64,000 nucleotides of DNA from Mucilaginibacter gracilis (GCF_003633615.1 NZ_RBKU01000001.1:930001-994000); one strand, 5' to 3'; shown: positions 51,001-59,798, counted from the stretch's first letter. The notes: generated from the sequence alone by a model not told the origin. Program-made: numbers and translations.

Positions 51001-53406
51001 AGCAATCGTGGTATTGCTGCTGCTCCATGTTCCTCCGCCCGGACCGCTGCTAAGTGTGATCGTGCTGCCCACACAAACATTTGTCGGCCCCGTGATCGGA
51101 GCCGGAAGCGGGTTAACCGTTACCGGATAGGTAACGAAGCACCCATTGGTTAGCTTGTAAGTTACGGTAACCGGCCCGGCAGATACGCCTAAAACGTCAC
51201 CGGCGGTGATTGTTGCTATGCTGCCATCGCTGACCGACCAAATACCGGATGCTACGGAATCCAGCAATAGAATGTGATCATGCGGACATACCGTATGCGG
51301 GCCTGTAATGGCAGCGGGCACAGGCATTACCGTAACAACAAGTGTCCGGGTAAACGGCCCGCAAGCCGCAGATCCCACATATTTTATGGTGGCGGTGCCC
51401 GGCGCTACCCCAAAAACGGCACCTCCTGTACTAACAGTTGCAACAGCGGTATTCAGGGATGACCAAACACCACCGGTAAAAGGTGGAACTAAAGTGATCG
51501 TGCTACCCTTGCAAACACTCGTCGGCCCGGTTATCGGACCAGGGACGGGATCAACGGTGGCAACAATGGACACATAACATAATGTGCCCGGCATGTAATA
51601 GTTGATGGTGGCTGTGCCGACTGCAAGCGCCGTAACAAAGCCGCCATCAACTGACACTACAGTCTCAGGAAGGGAAGACCAGCCACCTCCGGCGGTGGTG
51701 TCATGCAACGTAACGGTATCGCCCAGGCAAAGATGCGCGGTGCCGATAATTGGCGATGGGTTTGGGTCGATGGTCACTATCTCTGTAATATAACAACTGG
51801 TTGTGCCGTAAGTAATGGTTGCCGTTCCCATAGCAACGCCAAGTATGCCGCCAGTAACGGGATTGACTATGCTCGCCACCGCCGGGTTACTGCTACTCCA
51901 GGTGCCGGTGCCGGTGTGGGGTTGATAATAGGGATAGCCAACACAGAACTTCGGTACGCCCGAAAAGGTGGGTACAGGCAACACAGTCACAATATAATAG
52001 GCAGTGCATCCGGTACTTGTGGTATACGTGATATTCGTGGTGCCTGCTACGAGTCCGCTAACTTTACCCGTAGTGAGCGTGATCGTTGCGTTGGCGGGTG
52101 TCCCGCTTAACCAGGTTCCTCCGGGCGTGGCATCGGCCAACGTGATCGTGCCGCCTATACATACCGTTGTAGGGCCGCTGATGTCTGTGGGAATAACGGT
52201 TACTACTACAGAAGCAGTACAGCCGCTTGGGGACATCGTATAGGTAATCGTATCCATTCCGGGAGTGCTGCTGGCACCAACATACCCGGAAGACGCAGCA
52301 ACCGATGCAACCGTTGTATTACTGGACGACCAGGTGCCCGTACCGGAGCCGGTCAATAACGTAGTGGATAACGGGCACAGCGTAAGGTTACCGGTTATGG
52401 CAGGTACGATAGGGTCAATGGTGAAATAAAAAGTATCACGGCAACCGGAAGCTGAGGCTGGCGCACCGACTACAGCGTAAACGGAGGTAACAGCCGGGGA
52501 CGCGATAGCAGGTGTCGGGGTCTGGCCTGTTGCCACAGGTGTACCCCATCCCGGCTTATACCAGGTATAGGTTGCAAAACCGGATGGGGCATGAAGCGTT
52601 CCGACGAAGCCGGGATAACAAGGATGCTGCACCGTAGAACAAATCGTCACAAAATCGATGTAGGCGTATCCGAAGTGACTGCTGGCTTCACAATCGTTGG
52701 TCGAAAAATCAATAGCGATTGTTTTTCCGGCCTGACCGGAAAGATCAATACTTGTCGTTGCCCAGCCTTTATAGCCGACCTGGCAGATAGGCAAGCCGGG
52801 AGGCCCGGCCACAGGTGATGTCAAGTAATCCGTAAGGTTGTAGTGGTAGACCGTATCGGCACAACCGATATGTGCGCCGGTAATGGAGTCACTAACCGAC
52901 ACCGTTAATTGTGGTGGCTTGCCTGACCCGGTATGCGCAATGTCACCCATATAAATATCCTGAAATACGAGCGCATAACGGTAATATAAATGATAGCTAT
53001 TCATTCCTGCCGGGACATGAACGATATACCTCGCCCTTTCTGCTTCCGCTCCACTGCCGTCATTGCCGAGCATCAAAGAAAACTTATGGGTATTGCAGGA
53101 AGGAAATGTAGGTTCTGCGGTAAATCCCTGGTCAACTATGGAAAATCCTCCATAAGGATCAACCCCTGCTCCGGTAGTCAACGTATGCCTGCCTGGAATC
53201 GCAGGTGTTGCAGTCGGGGTTCCAACTACGCCGGGGCCATAACTGCCACCGATGCCGCCAACGAAAAATAACCAATTGGACAAACTCCCCGACTCAAAAT
53301 CGATGTTTGTTTGCGCCTGTAACGCTACCTGCTGGAACAAAAACACCATAAACAAAAGGATGTTTTTTTGCCGGTACAGGTGTTTAAAAAAAGACTTGAT
53401 CTTCAT
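45028..53406 (-). CDS. Giant T9SS surface protein with twelve Ig-like (Big) repeats
   Basis: The 2792-aa protein has a signal peptide (about 1-31) and a jelly-roll-like N-terminal domain (about 35-260). About twelve tandem Ig-like repeats of 70-75 aa follow (about 336-1210). Their pattern is ITGP-x-VC-x-G-x-TITL ... GGTWSSS-x-x-x-VA-x-V, then TG-x-V-x-G-x-x-x-G-x-x-x-ITY, with a Cys near each end. PKD and further Ig-like modules follow (about 1290-2400; HWNFGDG, LWDFGDG, SWDFGDTSG). The C-terminal T9SS sorting domain (about 2710-2792) starts MVYPNPSSGEVNVSYDF. Probably a long surface adhesin. It is unusually large for ICE cargo. Confidence 0.92.
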   Translation of the reverse strand: MKIKSFFKHLYRQKNILLFMVFLFQQVALQAQTNIDFESGSLSNWLFFVGGIGGSYGPGVVGTPTATPAIPGRHTLTTGAGVDPYGGFSIVDQGFTAEPTFPSCNTHKFSLMLGNDGSGAEAERARYIVHVPAGMNSYHLYYRYALVFQDIYMGDIAHTGSGKPPQLTVSVSDSITGAHIGCADTVYHYNLTDYLTSPVAGPPGLPICQVGYKGWATTSIDLSGQAGKTIAIDFSTNDCEASSHFGYAYIDFVTICSTVQHPCYPGFVGTLHAPSGFATYTWYKPGWGTPVATGQTPTPAIASPAVTSVYAVVGAPASASGCRDTFYFTIDPIVPAITGNLTLCPLSTTLLTGSGTGTWSSSNTTVASVAASSGYVGASSTPGMDTITYTMSPSGCTASVVVTVIPTDISGPTTVCIGGTITLADATPGGTWLSGTPANATITLTTGKVSGLVAGTTNITYTTSTGCTAYYIVTVLPVPTFSGVPKFCVGYPYYQPHTGTGTWSSSNPAVASIVNPVTGGILGVAMGTATITYGTTSCYITEIVTIDPNPSPIIGTAHLCLGDTVTLHDTTAGGGWSSLPETVVSVDGGFVTALAVGTATINYYMPGTLCYVSIVATVDPVPGPITGPTSVCKGSTITLVPPFTGGVWSSLNTAVATVSTGGAVFGVAPGTATIKYVGSAACGPFTRTLVVTVMPVPAAITGPHTVCPHDHILLLDSVASGIWSVSDGSIATITAGDVLGVSAGPVTVTYKLTNGCFVTYPVTVNPLPAPITGPTNVCVGSTITLSSGPGGGTWSSSNTTIASVGSLSGIVNGIGAGPVTITYTLSTGCKATYAITVNLTPAPITGPSTVCQGATITLSDTSSGGTWATVSGNATVGSSSGVVTGISGGTALISYVTTGSCVTTKLITVSPVPAPVTPAPVSLCAGDSLTMHDATAGGTWSSTGPAGTINSATGFVTGLASGTMIVRYTLPTGCYITGTVNVNPLPLPIPGPDSVCVGQTLVLTDGVSGGTWSSSTTAVATVGSNTGKVLGIIGGTTTITYTLATGCRATTVVTVKPLPVVLPIICPSVLCLDSSFVLFDSTGGGQWSSSDPTIAAVSITVGTGVAVLSGISEGVITVSYTVSNDCGKTIVTKKITVSGPPVVAPITGILGVCSGFTDTLHETTVGGVWSSSNPAIASISTGGVVSGIASGSVTISYKVTTPCGTAVATVNVLVNMEPYITANSVVACQNLVDSVNLLAHIISEGGPCILVCDSSVIMYYANGVVGSSYTWHVNGGIVLADYGDSLLVKWQTVGLVGSITLHDTFSHCIDSAYACIRVIAKPHAEFYTSTNHYCNGDNIEFIDLSTGDASSSLTGYHWNFGDGHGSTAPGSAEHSYTAGGTYTVTLTVKNECNCTDSFHYVLHIDSNQGPDIQCPAIVCAGESAHYHSNASCATYLWSVTGGTITAGAGTADVTILWNNPDSAGFGYVSLVTPGCSLLCSAPTTIKVPVILQSAQLKGPHTLCVGKDYEFGLPLWPATSYNWGVVGEPGAIPGCHNDHTVALHFSTPGTKIIHGWYQNRIKLCGGNVFDTVNVVPASAITGLTLVCADTAVVETYSVAGGYSADWRLKTSTGSLLTTASGTTFSHSFGTPGIYLLCASGDFCADTLTINVLPLPKAIDSITGQHIVCLNRTYTYKAWNDVGTTVYSWEAVGGVVTPASGSSVVTVIWTDPGVKQLKVRHVSMTTPYCEGSQYVLNINQEMITPNVTGDVVPCANSYRNYNSNYTRAESYDWAIFPNTAGSVVNGNYKDSVKILWNNTTVPVTANIVVTVHKCDTAVNDTLTVTVQPSLGASIASSTTIACPGAPVLFTAAAGGSSYLWDFGDGSSATTLSDTITHLFPANTTTGNIGYIVKVTILPDPLSPCPIAGTAQLTETIKPGPVAYLSTGTYTICSGDTLILEGTVTSNVTGLVYSWGFSAGASGYTSGSPATLYALTSGGYVFTVTASNGCSATSNNLFLNTGTDCGGFVATCALPVHSSHSCNTITVTAGAGCAGTWTAGTPPLFPFTGGLSELATYDVPGIYWFNFSGTYTSCSSTHDSTIADTVMIVPDFKYTIRCGVSGFDTLKLMDHTAYLPFVTLGTINWFIGSTFIGSGANLNVNLPGPSTDTIKEVVNYIVPGGSSFSCSKTHIVRIPGQPVASFKDTLSPVCEKVPVQFTSLSTGAIVSYSWDFGDTSGVLIQNPQRTYTWPGISNPFHFGVKLTVTDSIGCTDDTTQQVDIYHDLMGGIMAVGDVVCPDGIPYAVNFGATGTGTIPYSYVWSTGALTSIPTIGVSTSGAYWVTVTDAHECRFVPIVAENVKVLNVPPAIIYGVQHYCIGETVQLYGYAGTGVGYRWYRNGALISTAQEVNDPGLPVGHYGYKLVITVTDSLTGDTCSNVSDIDSVRIYDLPAPPTISGPFVLDCNQYSLRLVALEPVSGTYNWSNGVDGQTDTVDYGGPYRVWFTDLHGCINHSDVVVPKASDYYFGYFPAGCYNLCSEQLPLTLYGPPCVPFTSWGWINGGAVVLGGTGDMLPYTITGPGDYQWALNNGLCPKVSDHMNVSTVHCDHCQLEDLAGTLICDTTNPASFQIAITFSSPEAGTTYVLGTDFGPIAPFSGTLGSIGFSSTLTFTTLVTSPLPDSITLELTLTRPNGDKCFEHIKIPMPACHWTAEKTTGIHGSNIAPLDNHSLISSALMVYPNPSSGEVNVSYDFGSEGSNRRLLAVYDVMGRKMNYSIPQEIHGNWKLNTADWTPGNYIIRMEGDGRPLHTQQIVIVH

Positions 53407-53909
53407 AAATACTTGCTTTACGTTTTAAAAAAGACTTAATGAAATGATGGATGTGATGATTCGAGGTACCGAAAAGAAGGTTTGCTATGAATAATGAGCA
53501 TTTATTGAAGTAAAATATACCTTCATAGCTTTTAATAAATTGTTTAATGAATCATATTAATAAAATTGCAATCATTTTTGGAAAGGGCCCAGCTACGCAC
53601 CGGTGAAGTACTGAATTTACTCCACCCTTTAATGAGCATTAAGCATAACTAATCAGTAAAAGCCCTACGAGTAGGCAATCTGCATCCGTTTTAGAAGCTG
53701 TAGGTTCTTCATGGAGGTCTCCGTTTTAGTTAATGGTTAAGAAATGGTTGGGTAAACGGTGACGAAAAATTATTTGTGGAATAAGCTATACATTGAATTA
53801 GTGGCTAAGCCCCTACATGTATATTATTATTTCAAACAGTAAATTAGATAATTATTCAACTGCAAGATAACGCAGTTATTGACATTTCCTAAATTTCGGA
53901 AAATGTATT
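53407..53909. other. AT-rich intergenic stretch upstream of the giant gene
   Basis: No gene, RNA or clear repeat was recognised here. It should contain the promoter of the leftward giant gene, but no convincing -33/-7 pair was found. Confidence 0.5.
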
Positions 53910-54075
53910 TTACGCCTAAAATGGCGTAATTTACGCCGTATATTACCAAAAATATATGTCGCGCAATATTAGCAACAGAGACGAAAACCGCTAAAACAGT
54001 GGTAAATTGCACACAAATGAAATAATAGAAAATCGGAAAAACGTGGCGTAACTTACCGGTATATTACTAAAAATA
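53910..54075 (+). promoter_or_regulatory. Duplicated operator/promoter block of the XRE regulator
   Basis: TTACGCC (53910-53916), GGCGTAA (53923-53929) and TTACGCC (53931-53937) form overlapping dyads. GGCGTAA recurs at 54045-54051. Both GGCGTAA copies are followed by TTAC and by TATATTAC-n-AAAAATATATG, so an element of about 40 bp is present twice, 122 bp apart. This suggests cooperative autoregulation of the gene at 54104. Confidence 0.6.
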
Positions 54076-54103
54076 TATGTTGATCTCGAAAAATTCGCGA
54101 AAT

Positions 54104-54502
54104 ATGGTTCATTTAGGACATAATATTGCCAAACTTCGCGGCATTCGCCGCCTGCCACAAAAAGACATTGCCAAGAAATTGTCCATGACACAACAGGAAT
54201 ATTCTAAAGTGGAGAAAAGCGCCAGTGTGGATGAAGACAAATTGATCTTGATTGCCGAAGCATTGGACGTTTCCCTTGATGCCATTAAAAACTTCAATGA
54301 CGAAGCTGCCATTAATATTTTCAATACAAACACGACATTAAACGATAATTCGGCTGCAAACATTGGAAATAAATCGGTCAATACTTTCAATCCGATTGAA
54401 AAATTGATGGAAATGGTAGACGAAAACAAGAAATTATACCAGCAACTTTTAAAGGAAAAAGATACAGTAATTCAAATGTACAAGCAGCAAAAGGGTTCAT
54501 AA
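54104..54502 (+). CDS. XRE-family transcriptional regulator
   Basis: The 132-aa protein has an N-terminal HTH_3 domain (about 3-62: LGHNIAKLRGIRRLPQKDIAKKLSMTQQEYSKVEKSAS) and a C-terminal coiled-coil region ending in a basic tail. I prefer ATG 54104 over the in-frame ATG at 54077, because the latter lies in a repeat that also occurs 122 bp upstream without a gene. It has Asn/Thr-rich residues at 78-95. It probably binds the flanking dyads. Similar small XRE proteins are frequent in Bacteroidetes accessory regions. Confidence 0.85.
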   Translation: MVHLGHNIAKLRGIRRLPQKDIAKKLSMTQQEYSKVEKSASVDEDKLILIAEALDVSLDAIKNFNDEAAINIFNTNTTLNDNSAANIGNKSVNTFNPIEKLMEMVDENKKLYQQLLKEKDTVIQMYKQQKGS

Positions 54503-54603
54503 AGTTCAATAGTGCAACGTAAACAACATCAATTGCATTGCTGAGCGTTAGTGCCGCTTATGAATAATTATGAAACAATGCCAAGGAACACGTTTCCGGT
54601 ACG

Positions 54604-55434
54604 TTAGCGGTAAAAATGGCTACCAGGTCTCTTTTTTATTTGAACCTCTTCTTTCCGCGCAAACCTGTAGCGACACTCAATCATCAATCCGCCCGATGCA
54701 CTGTGATTGGCAGTACGCCCATCAGGATAGTATTTTTGTGAACGGCCATCAACATTAGTAAACATGGCGCTTTTGTTTTCCGCATCAGAAAAACTGTATT
54801 CAAGACGAAGGTTTGCGGCGAGTGAGAGCTTTTCCGATAGATTGAATCCGGCACCAAGCCCTAATACTCCATCTATAAGCACTTTGTTATAAAAGTTCGC
54901 TGGTTGATTGCTCATTCCCATAAGCGGAGTTTCCTTGTCATTTACAGAAAGGCTCACGCCATTTACAAGAGTAACCTGTGGCCCGGCAAAAGAATTGAAA
55001 TAGACCTTCTTTGTTGCATCACCTGTATAGCGGAATAGGATGGGTATTTTGGTGCAACTTATTTTCACCTCGGCAGTGTAGTTACCGGACATGGCAATAT
55101 TATTTGCCTCAGCCAATGCATTAATCTGGTTAAGAAAAATCCGGGAATCATTTGTGGGTTTGACTATGCCTGTGTACATCTGCCCTTGTGTAGCATGTAT
55201 CACATTTATCATTAGTCCCAAATGACTGCTGGAAGTATAGCCGCATCCTATACCAAGCGGGATGCCTATCTTTTGTTTAAAATTAAGCTCCGGGCCGGCG
55301 GCCTGATCTTCCTGGTTGATTAGCGTGGTTGTTTGAAGTCCAGAGTTGACCGATATATCAAATCCTTTCTGAGCTAAGGAATGAAAGCTACCCATTACGG
55401 CACACAAAGTGAGGACATTAATTGTCTTATTCAT
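54604..55434 (-). CDS. Outer-membrane beta-barrel protein (PorT-like)
   Basis: A 276-aa protein with a signal peptide (about 1-21, ending LAQ). Alternating strands typical of 8-stranded OMP_b-brl_2 barrels follow, for example FDISVNSGLQTTTL, VKISCTKIPILFRYTG, KVYFNSFAGPQVTLV and LSLAANLRLEYSFSDAEN. The specific role is unknown. It is a monocistronic gene convergent with the XRE gene. Confidence 0.8.
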   Translation of the reverse strand: MNKTINVLTLCAVMGSFHSLAQKGFDISVNSGLQTTTLINQEDQAAGPELNFKQKIGIPLGIGCGYTSSSHLGLMINVIHATQGQMYTGIVKPTNDSRIFLNQINALAEANNIAMSGNYTAEVKISCTKIPILFRYTGDATKKVYFNSFAGPQVTLVNGVSLSVNDKETPLMGMSNQPANFYNKVLIDGVLGLGAGFNLSEKLSLAANLRLEYSFSDAENKSAMFTNVDGRSQKYYPDGRTANHSASGGLMIECRYRFARKEEVQIKKRPGSHFYR

Positions 55435-55616
55435 TTTGATAAGGTTTGGAGGTTAGGTAAAATGGTTACAATAACAGAATTGCAAATCCTGTGCCAGATT
55501 TAACCATAAATAATGAGAAAACCTGCTTCCTGATGAAAGAGGCGGCATTTAGATGCCACCAGAAGTGATTTAATATTAGTGGCGGCTGCCGTTACGCCCC
55601 GGCTGCCGCTAATCAA

Positions 55617-56093
55617 CTAAAGGGTAAAAATAAGGTAACATATCATGAGCAGGAAGATAAACAAATCGGAGATCATGGCTAAAATCTCATTACGGCTGTC
55701 TGGACGCTTGAAGATGTGCATGATCCCTGCCAGCCCAAAATAAAGGCCGCCCGCAATAGCGGCAGGTGTCGCCCATTGTGCATTAAACAGGGATAGAATT
55801 CCAATAAGCCCGATACTGATATTTGCAAAACCTAATTCCCGTATTACCACAAAACTTTCCGAACTTCTAAAGTGAAATATTTCGCGAGCCGTAAACTCAG
55901 GTTGAATCGTCTGTTTCAATCCTGCAGTAAACAGCCTGACCCCTACAGACCAGAAAAGAAACCATTTGCCGATAAGCCCCCAAGACAGCGAAAGTGCTCC
56001 ATTATGACATTGATAAGTAATGCAGCTAACGGGCAGCACCAGCATGAACAGGGATACGCTGATCAGGTAAAGGGAAAGGTTCTTTTTAGCCAT
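55617..56093 (-). CDS. Membrane protein, DUF6790-like
   Basis: A 158-aa protein with about five hydrophobic segments. The sequence ESFVVIRELGFANISIGLIGILSLF ... GGLYFGLAGIMHIFKRPDSRNEILAMISDLFIFLLMI resembles the DUF6790 family of unknown function (from memory). It lies between the cargo and mobilisation regions, transcribed leftward like both neighbours. Confidence 0.7.
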   Translation of the reverse strand: MAKKNLSLYLISVSLFMLVLPVSCITYQCHNGALSLSWGLIGKWFLFWSVGVRLFTAGLKQTIQPEFTAREIFHFRSSESFVVIRELGFANISIGLIGILSLFNAQWATPAAIAGGLYFGLAGIMHIFKRPDSRNEILAMISDLFIFLLMICYLIFTL

Positions 56094-56187
56094 TGTGTTT
56101 TAATTAGCAGGTTGAGCTTAGCGCCATGAACTAAGTGTAACGATGTTCTTCAAAAAACTGAAAGACGATCGAAATGCTTTTCAACCG

Positions 56188-58176
56188 CTAAATTACTTTT
56201 TTAAGAATAAAATTCGCCAGATCGGGACTATCCATCATCCGTTCTATTTCGGTATCTATTAGTTGCACAATGTCCCTTTTAATTTCAAGATAATTTTGCT
56301 CAATCAAGCTAACGCTTATATCCCGGATTTTGGGAATGGGCAAGTATTGATCTTCTTCCTGTTTAATCGCGTCATGATCGTTAATGATTTCAGCATGAAA
56401 GGTTTTCAGCTCGATTTTTTGCATCGGGTCATCGGCCACCATTCCGACAAACTCACCGGACGAAAGGCCGCTGATCTTGGAAGGAGGGATTGCGCTTTCT
56501 AACTGTGTGGACTTGCTGATGGAAGTATCCATGCTATTAATCGACACACTTTCACGTTCCTGCATGATCTTGCCAAATCTTTCCGATAACTGCTTTGCGG
56601 TATCACCAACAACTTGTCCACTGATAATATTGCCAACGATATTCATAATCACCTCTGCCTGTTCGCGGCCATAATCTTTTTTCAGTTGGGAATAATCCTG
56701 CATCCCCAAGCAGGTAGCAACTTTATTGGAACGGGCAGTTGCGATCAGGCTGTCAATGCCATTAAAATAGATGGTCGGAAATTCATCAAATACGAGACTG
56801 CTTTTTATTTTGTTTTTTTGATTGACGAGTTTAATCATTCGTGAAATATACAAACTGAGAACAGCTCCATACGTTTGCTGTTTCTGAGGATTATTACCCA
56901 TGCAAATGATCTTAGGCTCTTCCGGGTTATTCAGATCAAGCGTAAAATCATTGCCCGATAATACAAAATAAAGCTGCGGGGAAGCCAGGCGTGCCATGCT
57001 GATCTTTGCACTGGCTATCTGCCCTTCCAACTGATCCGTTGCCCTGTTCTTGTAAGCCGACACGAAAGGGTTAATCAGAACTTCTATTTCAGGTTCGGTT
57101 CTTAAAACCGAAAACAGGTCATGGTATTCCACCTGCATTAATTCAATGACATGCGGTAACGTGCAATAAACGCCTTTGCGGTATTTCTTCAGGAACCATA
57201 TTATTGCGGTTACGAAATTGATAGGCGATTCCACAAAGAAGTCGCCTTGTTTTTTAATCCATTCCCTGTTCAACCCGAGCATGATCGTCCGGGAAGATTC
57301 CGCCGCGTCTGTTATATCGTCCATCCTTCCGGGTTCTAAAGGGTTACACCGGTGGGTCTGGCTGAGATCGTCAAAATTGATAACGCAGAACTTCGGCTTG
57401 ACCTGGTAAGCGGATAAATTTTGTTGTAAGGTGTTATAGACAATACGGGTCAGGTCATCATACTTAAAATCATAAACGAACATGGTAAAACCCTTTTTGA
57501 TGTGCTGTGTAATCACATGCCTGATTACGAAATAGGATTTGCCCGCACCCGGTGTACCTACCACTAAAAAGGCACGGAATGGGTTAATGATATTTATCCA
57601 GCTTTTGCAAATCTTCCCTCTCAGGTTGTATCTGGCAGGCAGGTTAACAGAATATTCATTTTCAAGCAACCGTTCTTCCTGCGGGAAAGATTCATTGAGT
57701 TTATTGAAAATATCGCCTTTAAATTTGAGTTGCAGGATACGGGACAATAAAGCCCCGCCTCTTAATACCATCACGTACCCTAAAGTTGTAACGGTGATAT
57801 ACAATACAGTAATCACTACATGGCTGGCATTAATGGATAACAGGAAATAACTGAGGACATATAAAAGAAGTCCAAAGCCGCTCGTTCTAAAAGCCACACT
57901 CCATTTCAGGGTATCATCTTTCTTCCCCCTCGAACCAATTAATGAAATAAGCAGCAATATCAGCGCTGCCAGCTTTGACGTATAATTATGATTGAATAAA
58001 CCCGTGTAATTCAGGTTCAATAAAAATTTATCGGAAACGGGATGAGATAGGCCCCATTGCTTAAAGGCTCCGTAACAATAAACATAGTAATGCAGCACCA
58101 GCAATATAATGCTCATTTGCCTGGTCATGTCTATGATCTTCCGTAATCCCTCCGTATTCTCGCCGGTGTTATTCAT
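56188..58176 (-). CDS. mobC: Type IV coupling protein (VirD4/TraG-family; MobC of Bacteroides)
   Basis: A 662-aa inner-membrane DNA-pumping ATPase that links the relaxosome to the secretion channel. Several N-terminal transmembrane segments (about 15-150) are followed by Walker A GTPGAGKS at about 207-214, the VirD4 Walker B region SSLVFDEFPTIYFNG and a TraM-recognition-like part (NKVATCLGMQDYSQLKKDYG). Its length fits Bacteroidetes MobC/TraG proteins. It starts 15 bp after the relaxase stop. Confidence 0.94.
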   Translation of the reverse strand: MNNTGENTEGLRKIIDMTRQMSIILLVLHYYVYCYGAFKQWGLSHPVSDKFLLNLNYTGLFNHNYTSKLAALILLLISLIGSRGKKDDTLKWSVAFRTSGFGLLLYVLSYFLLSINASHVVITVLYITVTTLGYVMVLRGGALLSRILQLKFKGDIFNKLNESFPQEERLLENEYSVNLPARYNLRGKICKSWINIINPFRAFLVVGTPGAGKSYFVIRHVITQHIKKGFTMFVYDFKYDDLTRIVYNTLQQNLSAYQVKPKFCVINFDDLSQTHRCNPLEPGRMDDITDAAESSRTIMLGLNREWIKKQGDFFVESPINFVTAIIWFLKKYRKGVYCTLPHVIELMQVEYHDLFSVLRTEPEIEVLINPFVSAYKNRATDQLEGQIASAKISMARLASPQLYFVLSGNDFTLDLNNPEEPKIICMGNNPQKQQTYGAVLSLYISRMIKLVNQKNKIKSSLVFDEFPTIYFNGIDSLIATARSNKVATCLGMQDYSQLKKDYGREQAEVIMNIVGNIISGQVVGDTAKQLSERFGKIMQERESVSINSMDTSISKSTQLESAIPPSKISGLSSGEFVGMVADDPMQKIELKTFHAEIINDHDAIKQEEDQYLPIPKIRDISVSLIEQNYLEIKRDIVQLIDTEIERMMDSPDLANFILKKVI

Positions 58177-58191
58177 TGTCGTTCTGTTTGA

Positions 58192-59427
58192 TTATAAATT
58201 AAATCCCTTGCGCTTTTTCTTTTTGCGCGTCATTTTTAAATGGTAGTCCATGTTTTCATTAATGTCATCTGAACCGAGCAGCGTATTAATAATTGATTCG
58301 CCGTTAGGTCCGGTCGGCAGTATCGCATCTCTTTGCCTGATTGTGAGCGACTGATCGTCCCCGGCTGTTGCATTGTTAGTCAGCCGCTCACTAATGGCAT
58401 TGGCACTGTAAGGCTTGCCCAGGTCGCTCCCGTTAAAAACAGTCTTTGTCGCATTGTCAACGTAGGTTACTCCATATAGGCGGCTTTCCGCATTGATTCG
58501 CCATACTACCTGTACTTTCTGTTCTTGCAGGGCGGCGGCAAAGTCCTGCCGGGTTTGGATATGGTGATTATTCAATGTTTTATCCAAAACGTGCTGTAGC
58601 CGGTTTTTAAAATCTTCCCTTATGGCCTTATTATTCGCAAATCTCTTTTCGAGGTTGGCTAAAATCGGCCTGCCATATATTTTACTGGCTTTTATGGGCA
58701 CACCTATTTTGTTGCCGTCTTTATCCAGGATGCTATAAGTCAGCCCTTTTTTATCGTGCTTTATCGTGCCGGGCTCTCCGGGGTCGGCAACAATATTGAA
58801 TTGCCGTAGTGCTGCGTTCAACTCTGCCAGCGAAGTATATTTATAGCTCTTGACCACTTCGCGCACCGTATTGGAAATTGCGGCTTTAGTTTCAGATTGC
58901 CCATAAATCGCTTTTTCAAGGCTGATGGGTTTTAAATATTCATCGTTACTTATTTTTTTGCTCTCCGCTTTTACAATGCCAAATTCAATTTCCACCTCCT
59001 TGCGGGCCTGTTCAGATTGATTTTTACCAATGTCGTGCAAAGAAATCCTGTTGCCCCCTTCTTCGATATTGGTAGTTACGATGTGGATATGTTTATGGGC
59101 TGCATCGTGATGCTGGTACACCAAATAAGGCTGATCACCAAACCCGATCTTTTCCATATAGCTTGCAGCAATCTGTTCCAATTGCAGCTTGCCCAGTTTG
59201 TCAGCCTTATCGAAATTCAAAGAGATATGGACTGCATTAGTTTTGGTGCGCTCGTTCTGCTGTATCAACCGTTTAAAACGGTCGAACTTCTGTGCATAAG
59301 TAAGCTGCGCTACATCTTCCATAAACTTGCTGCCCGCGATCAGCTCAGCTTTCCCTGCCGCTACTTTTTCCTCGTTGTAGTTCAGCACGCCCCGGATTGT
59401 TTTTCCTGAAACTATTTTGGCGACCAT
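58192..59427 (-). CDS. mobB: Relaxase / mobilisation nuclease MobB
   Basis: The 411-aa relaxase carries the histidine triad H111, H113 and H115 in HHDAAHKHIHIVTTN (MOBP-type, PF03432) and the likely catalytic Tyr17 in GVLNYNEEKV. It nicks oriT and stays bound to the 5' end during transfer. The C-terminal part (about 180-411) is a typical variable extension ending in a basic KKKKRKGFNL tail. It overlaps the preceding MobA-like gene by 16 bp. Confidence 0.95.
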   Translation of the reverse strand: MVAKIVSGKTIRGVLNYNEEKVAAGKAELIAGSKFMEDVAQLTYAQKFDRFKRLIQQNERTKTNAVHISLNFDKADKLGKLQLEQIAASYMEKIGFGDQPYLVYQHHDAAHKHIHIVTTNIEEGGNRISLHDIGKNQSEQARKEVEIEFGIVKAESKKISNDEYLKPISLEKAIYGQSETKAAISNTVREVVKSYKYTSLAELNAALRQFNIVADPGEPGTIKHDKKGLTYSILDKDGNKIGVPIKASKIYGRPILANLEKRFANNKAIREDFKNRLQHVLDKTLNNHHIQTRQDFAAALQEQKVQVVWRINAESRLYGVTYVDNATKTVFNGSDLGKPYSANAISERLTNNATAGDDQSLTIRQRDAILPTGPNGESIINTLLGSDDINENMDYHLKMTRKKKKRKGFNL

Positions 59428-59798
59428 TGTTCCGATAGTTTGGTAATGATATTAAAGAGTTGATCGATCTTGCCACCTACTATTTTGTATTGCTCCGCCG
59501 CGCCTAAAGCGTAATAAAGTTTTTGGTCCTGCTCTTTGAATGTGTTGAACGACCGGGTGATCTGGTTAATGTTAATTCCGATTGAACGCAGTTCTTTACG
59601 GATGCCTGAAAGTTCCTCGATCAGCAAGTCTAAAGACTTATCCCGGTGTAATAAAATCACTGGCCGGTTGTATAAAATATGCCTGACCAGCTCGCTCATA
59701 TTCCGGCATTCCGACTTATTCAGAAGATCGGTTAGCTGATCGAATTTGGCATCGTTCACCCTTGTTTTGATCTCGTGTTTTAATAGTTCACTTTCCAT
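59412..59798 (-). CDS. mobA: Mobilisation accessory protein MobA (relaxosome RHH-type)
   Basis: A 128-aa protein with an RHH-like N-terminus (ETKTRV-type strand: LKHEIKTRVNDAKFDQLTDLLNKSECRNMSELVRHILYNRPV) and a helical C-terminus (IEELSGIRKELRSIGININQITRSFNTF) characteristic of relaxosome MobC-family accessory proteins, called MobA in Bacteroides elements. It helps the relaxase recognise oriT. It lies immediately downstream of the hairpin-rich oriT candidate. Confidence 0.9.
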   Translation of the reverse strand: MESELLKHEIKTRVNDAKFDQLTDLLNKSECRNMSELVRHILYNRPVILLHRDKSLDLLIEELSGIRKELRSIGININQITRSFNTFKEQDQKLYYALGAAEQYKIVGGKIDQLFNIITKLSEQWSPK

